A stretch of DNA of 64,000 nt from Candidatus Methylumidiphilus alinenensis. Lineage in GTDB: Bacteria; Pseudomonadota; Gammaproteobacteria; Methylococcales; Methylococcaceae. A program made the translations under genes and the position numbers. The stretch lies in NCBI GenBank assembly GCA_003242955.1, contig QJPH01000301.1:1-64000 (forward strand). The letters run 5' to 3'. Below are positions 60,057-64,000 of this stretch, piece by piece. Position 1 is the first letter of the stretch; each line of letters starts with the position of its first letter. The notes under the pieces are model-generated. The model had not been told where the DNA came from. It saw only the letters and a list, made by a program, of their open reading frames with translations, and made no database searches.

Positions 60057-60937
60057 TGGATTCCCGCCAGACGAAAATACATGTCCGTCAATTCACTCCC
60101 CCATAACATGGCGACCCAGCCTGCCATCCCCAAATAAGGCCCGAAAGGAATGGGGACTGAACGATCCTGTTTCAAAAACACAATCATCACCCCCCCTAAG
60201 ATGGCACCAACCAAAGAGGATAGCAATACAATCAGCAGCAGACTTTGCCAACCCAACCAAGCCCCAAATAGGGCTAATAATTTGAAATCGCCATACCCCA
60301 TGCCATCCTTGCCCGTGATGAATTTAAACGCTTGAAAAACCGTCCATAAGCTCATGTACCCCGCTATGGCCCCGATAATGCTGGACTGGCTATCAGCGTA
60401 AATGCCAAACAGACTAAGGAAAAGACCCAACCAAATTAATGGCAGCACCATCGCATCGGGTAGCAAGCGCACGTCAATATCAATCACTGACAGACAGATC
60501 AGACTCCAGCTTAACACCAGTCCCCATACAGTCTGCCACGATGCGCCGAATTTCCAGGCAACGATCAGAGAAACTAGCGCGGTAATTATCTCGATTAGGG
60601 GATATCGCAAAGAAATCTTAGCTTTGCATTGTGAGCATTTACCCCCCAGAAACAGATAACTAATGACCGGGATATTTTCGTAAGGTAGAATCGAATGTTG
60701 GCAATGCGGACAATGAGAGTTTGGAAAGGCCAAATTAAATTTGGGCTGGGGTTCCTTATTAAGTGGTTTCAACTCCAGAAAATCCTCACATTCATTCCGC
60801 CAAGCCTTCTCCAGCATGATCGGCAGACGATGAATCACCACGTTGAGGAAACTCCCCACAACCAAGCCCAAAACAGTGATGAAGGAAATGAAAAATGCGA
60901 AATTTTGGGTTTGAAGCAACGTTTGTAAATTATTCAT
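60053..60937 (-). CDS. pilD: Type IV prepilin peptidase / N-methyltransferase
   Basis: An inner-membrane aspartyl protease that cleaves and N-methylates type IV prepilins and pseudopilins. From ATG 60937 it has 294 residues: a zinc-binding cytoplasmic loop with Cys-Pro-His-Cys and Cys-Ser-Gln-Cys (about residues 71-105), and catalytic Asp in Asp-Ile-Asp-Val-Arg-Leu-Leu-Pro-Asp (about 152-160) and Gly-Tyr-Gly-Asp-Phe-Lys (about 212-217). The start lies 4 nt after the pilC stop. Confidence 0.95.
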   Translation of the reverse strand: MNNLQTLLQTQNFAFFISFITVLGLVVGSFLNVVIHRLPIMLEKAWRNECEDFLELKPLNKEPQPKFNLAFPNSHCPHCQHSILPYENIPVISYLFLGGKCSQCKAKISLRYPLIEIITALVSLIVAWKFGASWQTVWGLVLSWSLICLSVIDIDVRLLPDAMVLPLIWLGLFLSLFGIYADSQSSIIGAIAGYMSLWTVFQAFKFITGKDGMGYGDFKLLALFGAWLGWQSLLLIVLLSSLVGAILGGVMIVFLKQDRSVPIPFGPYLGMAGWVAMLWGSELTDMYFRLAGIH

Positions 60938-60941
60938 AGAC

Positions 60942-62156
60942 TTATACGACAGAGCCAAGCTTGAATATAGGCAAATACATGGCGATGATTAAGCCGCCGA
61001 TAATAACGCCCAACACTGACATAATCAATGGTTCAAGCAGGCTACTTAGTGAATCCACTGCATTATCCACTTCTTCCTCGTAGAAATCTGCAACCTTTCC
61101 CAACATGTTGTCGAGCGAACCTGACTCCTCGCCAATAGCGACCATCTGCACGACCATATTTGGAAATATTCCAAGCTGCCGCATTACCAGTTGGAGCTGA
61201 TGGCCTGTGGCCACCTCGTCACGCATGGTTAGAACGGCATTGCCGTAGACGATATTACCAGTGGCACCGGAAACTGACTGGAGTGCCTCCACCAATGGGA
61301 CACCAGCGGCAGACATGGTGGACAATGTACGTGCGAACCGTGCAATCGCCGCCTTACGGATGATTGCACCCACTACGGGAATGTGAAGAATAAAACGATC
61401 CAGCCCTTCATTAAACGCCTTGGACTTTCGTTTAAGATTGCCCAATACGAATCCGAGCGCAATTAATATGCCTAACACCATCCACCAATAATGCTGAAAG
61501 AAGCGCGACATATCCACAACCATTTGAGTAAAAGCAGGCAACTCTGCCCCAAAACCTTTAAACAACTCCTCAAATTGTGGCACTACGAAAATCAATAAGA
61601 CCGCTGTGACGATAAAAGAAACCACTAAAATTGCTATGGGATAGGTAAGTGCCTTCTTGATTTTCCCCTTGATCGACTCGGTTTTTTCCTTGTACTCGGC
61701 AATTTTATGCAAAAGGCTTTCCAATACACCAGCCTGCTCACCAGAATGCACTAGGTTGCAGAATAGTTCATCGAATTGATCCGGGTGTTTGGAAAGGGAG
61801 TCGGCCAATGTGTTCCCTCCTTCTACATCGGCCTTGATAGTCATAAGCAAATCCTGCATAGAAGGATTATCGTGCCCTCGTCCGACAATATCGAAAGCCT
61901 GTACCAAGGGCACACCTGCACTCAACATAGTGGCGAGTTGCCGACTGAATATCGCAATGTCCTTAGTGTTGATTTTCCTTTTGTTAAAGGAAAGCAGTGA
62001 ATTGGATTTCTTTTTTATCCTAATGACTTTGAAACCCTGACGACGCAATTCTGCCCTAGCCAAGCTTTCCGTCCGCGCACTGATGTTATCCTTTATACGG
62101 GAACCTGATTTATCCATTCCCTCCCAACTGAAGGTTATAAACTCTTGTTTTGCCAT
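60942..62156 (-). CDS. pilC: Type IV pilus assembly inner-membrane platform protein PilC
   Basis: 404 residues with two GspF domains, each followed by membrane helices. The N-terminal domain (about residues 70-190) carries Phe-Ser-Arg-Gln-Leu-Ala-Thr-Met-Leu-Ser-Ala-Gly-Val-Pro-Leu (about 69-83), repeated in variant form near 275 (Phe-Ala-Arg-Thr-Leu-Ser-Thr-Met). Met-Val-Ala-Ile-Gly-Glu-Glu-Ser-Gly lies near 340. It couples the PilB motor to pilin assembly. Confidence 0.96.
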   Translation of the reverse strand: MAKQEFITFSWEGMDKSGSRIKDNISARTESLARAELRRQGFKVIRIKKKSNSLLSFNKRKINTKDIAIFSRQLATMLSAGVPLVQAFDIVGRGHDNPSMQDLLMTIKADVEGGNTLADSLSKHPDQFDELFCNLVHSGEQAGVLESLLHKIAEYKEKTESIKGKIKKALTYPIAILVVSFIVTAVLLIFVVPQFEELFKGFGAELPAFTQMVVDMSRFFQHYWWMVLGILIALGFVLGNLKRKSKAFNEGLDRFILHIPVVGAIIRKAAIARFARTLSTMSAAGVPLVEALQSVSGATGNIVYGNAVLTMRDEVATGHQLQLVMRQLGIFPNMVVQMVAIGEESGSLDNMLGKVADFYEEEVDNAVDSLSSLLEPLIMSVLGVIIGGLIIAMYLPIFKLGSVV

Positions 62157-62175
62157 GTGTTAACGTTTCGCTCTT

Positions 62176-63894
62176 TTAATCTCTGGTTACCCTGTCGATT
62201 TCTGCCAAACTGGTAACTCCCGCCTTTACCTTTTTAAGACCGGACTCCCGCAAATCGGCTATGCCTTCCCGCTTAGCCTGCTCGGAAATTTGTAACGAAT
62301 TGCCCCCTTCTAAAATGATCCGATTCATGCTTTCCGTAATAGGCAAAACCTGGTAAATACCAACTCGTCCCTTATATCCCTTGGTGCATTTATCACAACC
62401 CACAGGACCGTAGAGAACGAAAGTACCCAATTCATGCTCCCTAAACCCCGCATCCAAAAGCACCTCTGGAGGCAAACTCTCCACTTTTTTGCAATATTCA
62501 CACAAACGCCTAGCCAAACGCTGAGCCATTATCAGCAAAACCGAGGAGGCAATATTGAATGCTGGTATCCCCATTTGCATTAAACGATTTAACGTCTGTG
62601 GGGCATCGTTGGTGTGCAAGGTGGACAAGACCAAATGGCCTGTCTGGGCGGCCTTAACAGCAATTTCCGCAGTTTCAAGATCACGTACCTCACCAACCAT
62701 TATAATGTCAGGATCCTGGCGTAAAAAAGATCGTAAGGCTTCGGCAAAAGTCAGTCCAGTCTTGACATTGACATTGACCTGATTAATGCCAGCAACAGTG
62801 ATTTCCACCGGATCTTCCGCCGTTGAAATATTAACATCCGGCTGGTTGAGAATGTTTAGTGCAGTATACAGCGTCACAGTCTTACCGCTACCTGTAGGGC
62901 CGGTGACCAGTATCATCCCATACGGTTTGCTGATGGCTTTAAGAAATGCCTCCTGTTGCTCCGGTTCAAAGCCCAACTTTTCAATTCCGATTTGAGCACT
63001 GGCAGGGTCTAGAATACGCAATACCACCTTTTCGCCGAATAGGGTAGGACAAGTATTGACGCGAAAATCAATCGACCGGGTTTTTGAAATTGCCATCTTT
63101 ATACGCCCGTCCTGTGGAATACGCCTTTCGGCAATATCCATTCGAGACATGACCTTTAGACGTGCCGAGAGACGGGATGCCAAATTTGCAGGAGGATTTG
63201 CAATTTCATGCAGCATCCCGTCTTGTCTAAAACGGATACGAAAGAATTTTTCATACGGTTCGACATGGATATCAGATGCACCCTTTTTAATCGCATCGAG
63301 TAAGATTTTATTGACAAATCGAACGATGGGGGCATCGTCAATTTCGCTGGTGTCAACATCAGACCCTCTTAGCTCATCTACCTCCCCGCCCGTCACTTCT
63401 AGATTGTCCAAATCGGCGTCCATCAAATCTCTCATGGACGTGTCTGCCGCTTCCAGTGCGGTTTCTATCGCATGGGTAAGCTTGTCATCCTCCACCACGA
63501 TGCTTTCTGCAGACAACCGTGTGTTAAATTTGATCTCATCTAAAGCTTGGAAACAAGTCGGGTCGGAGACCGCTAAAAAAAGCCGGTTGCCGCGCTTTAA
63601 TAAAGGCAATACATGGTGTTGCCTTATCAGCTTTTCATTGACTAATTTAATGGGCAGACTGCTAAGTGCAATTGAATTCAAATCGAACAAAGGCAGCCCG
63701 AACTCTTTTGAAATAGTCTTGGCAATGCCCAAGCTGTCTAAAATTTTGTTCCCCACTAAGTAACGCACTATCGGCATACGCTTCTTCAAGGACTCCTCAT
63801 AATGCACTTGCGCGTCTGCCTCCGAAAGCAAACCTTCTTTTACCAAACTTCTAGCTAGTCCGCTAAGGGTTGGGGTTGCTGCGGGTGTTGCCAT
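62176..63894 (-). CDS. pilB: Type IV pilus extension ATPase PilB
   Basis: A 572-residue GspE-family hexameric ATPase: N-terminal GSPII_E_N domain (about residues 30-160), Walker A Gly-Pro-Thr-Gly-Ser-Gly-Lys-Thr (about 329-336), the Asp box Ala-Glu-Asp-Pro-Val-Glu, Walker B Met-Val-Gly-Glu-Val-Arg-Asp (about 395-401), His box Leu-Ser-Thr-Leu-His-Thr-Asn and a zinc site Cys-Glu-Tyr-Cys / Cys-Asp-Lys-Cys (about 460-497). It starts the pilB-pilC-pilD-coaE-zapD run. No pilA is in the window; it may lie beyond 64 kb. Confidence 0.96.
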   Translation of the reverse strand: MATPAATPTLSGLARSLVKEGLLSEADAQVHYEESLKKRMPIVRYLVGNKILDSLGIAKTISKEFGLPLFDLNSIALSSLPIKLVNEKLIRQHHVLPLLKRGNRLFLAVSDPTCFQALDEIKFNTRLSAESIVVEDDKLTHAIETALEAADTSMRDLMDADLDNLEVTGGEVDELRGSDVDTSEIDDAPIVRFVNKILLDAIKKGASDIHVEPYEKFFRIRFRQDGMLHEIANPPANLASRLSARLKVMSRMDIAERRIPQDGRIKMAISKTRSIDFRVNTCPTLFGEKVVLRILDPASAQIGIEKLGFEPEQQEAFLKAISKPYGMILVTGPTGSGKTVTLYTALNILNQPDVNISTAEDPVEITVAGINQVNVNVKTGLTFAEALRSFLRQDPDIIMVGEVRDLETAEIAVKAAQTGHLVLSTLHTNDAPQTLNRLMQMGIPAFNIASSVLLIMAQRLARRLCEYCKKVESLPPEVLLDAGFREHELGTFVLYGPVGCDKCTKGYKGRVGIYQVLPITESMNRIILEGGNSLQISEQAKREGIADLRESGLKKVKAGVTSLAEIDRVTRD

Positions 63895-64000
63895 AGGCGT
63901 ATGCGTTCTAATGAATTGATGGATTTAGGATTGAAGATTGATTGTTCAATTCTAGTTGAAAACGGCAAGGATTGACATTTGTTTATCTATCGTTCCCTCG
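63895..64000. other. Upstream region of pilB and start of a family A repeat
   Basis: Holds the pilB leader; from about 63990 (ATCGTTCCCTCG) a family A repeat probably begins and is cut by the window edge. No other feature is seen. Confidence 0.35.

Noticed and set aside
1..64000. tRNA and rRNA genes
   Set aside because: I looked for T-loop and anticodon-arm patterns and rRNA blocks and found none; only the SRP RNA is supported. A covariance search would settle it.

Overview
The window looks like a chromosomal segment of a gammaproteobacterial methanotroph (order Methylococcales). This rests on a lanthanide-type methanol dehydrogenase (XoxF) with its XoxJ partner, two further quinoprotein-associated proteins (a zinc metallohydrolase and a SoxYZ-like carrier), an orphan gas-vesicle GvpA, PEP carboxylase and type IV pilus genes, all in a moderately GC-rich genome very rich in short palindromic repeats. 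Species assignment is not possible from this sequence alone.

Layout. 1-8 kb: class II aldolase-like gene (-), DUF475/TerC-like membrane protein, the 4.5S SRP RNA, the dnaX-ybaB-recR replication/repair operon, gvpA (-), gcvT and a secreted protein of unknown function. 8-13 kb: a truncated REP-associated transposase (RAYT), nested repeats and a 1200-residue YadA-type trimeric autotransporter. 13-25 kb: DegP-type protease, PBP1C, 6-phosphogluconate dehydrogenase, a sigma-54-type promoter in front of a beta-barrel porin, bfd plus a non-haem bacterioferritin-like ferritin, a YcxB-like protein and a YheS-type ABC-F ATPase. 25-31.5 kb: an AT-richer surface-glycan set on the minus strand (flippase-like membrane protein, GT2-methyltransferase fusion, GT-C-like membrane enzyme).

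31.7-39.4 kb: xoxJ and xoxF (-), then divergent quinoprotein-associated metallohydrolase, Sel1-repeat protein, SoxYZ-like carrier and a PEBP-family protein. No cytochrome xoxG is present. 39.4-41.2 kb is a decay zone with an RHS/SpvB remnant, an IS110 transposase remnant and nested repeats. 41.2-46.5 kb is one export operon (CecR-type TetR regulator, FtsX-type permease, ATPase, HlyD-type adaptor, NodT/OprM-type outer-membrane factor). 46.6-53.9 kb: ppc, a PEP-CTERM gene broken by a TAG codon, a methyltransferase, a recently duplicated pair of coiled-coil PD-(D/E)XK-like proteins and a DUF1640 protein. 54-64 kb (all -): an RND pump with its adaptor, yqaA, zapD, coaE, pilD, pilC and pilB.

The most striking structure is the repeat ecology. 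Several families of miniature elements with clear terminal inverted repeats carry palindromic cargo. One family (18-bp ends similar to my recollection of IS4 ends) is found four times exactly in the hairpin tip of another repeat, with 11-12-bp target duplications. Another (ends beginning GTAAGCG) has perfect 8-bp duplications as expected of the IS66 family. Some repeats lie inside coding sequences: a perfect 15-bp-stem palindrome is in frame inside the RND pump, a REP pair is in frame inside the RAYT gene, and repeat ends supply start or stop codons to neighbouring genes.
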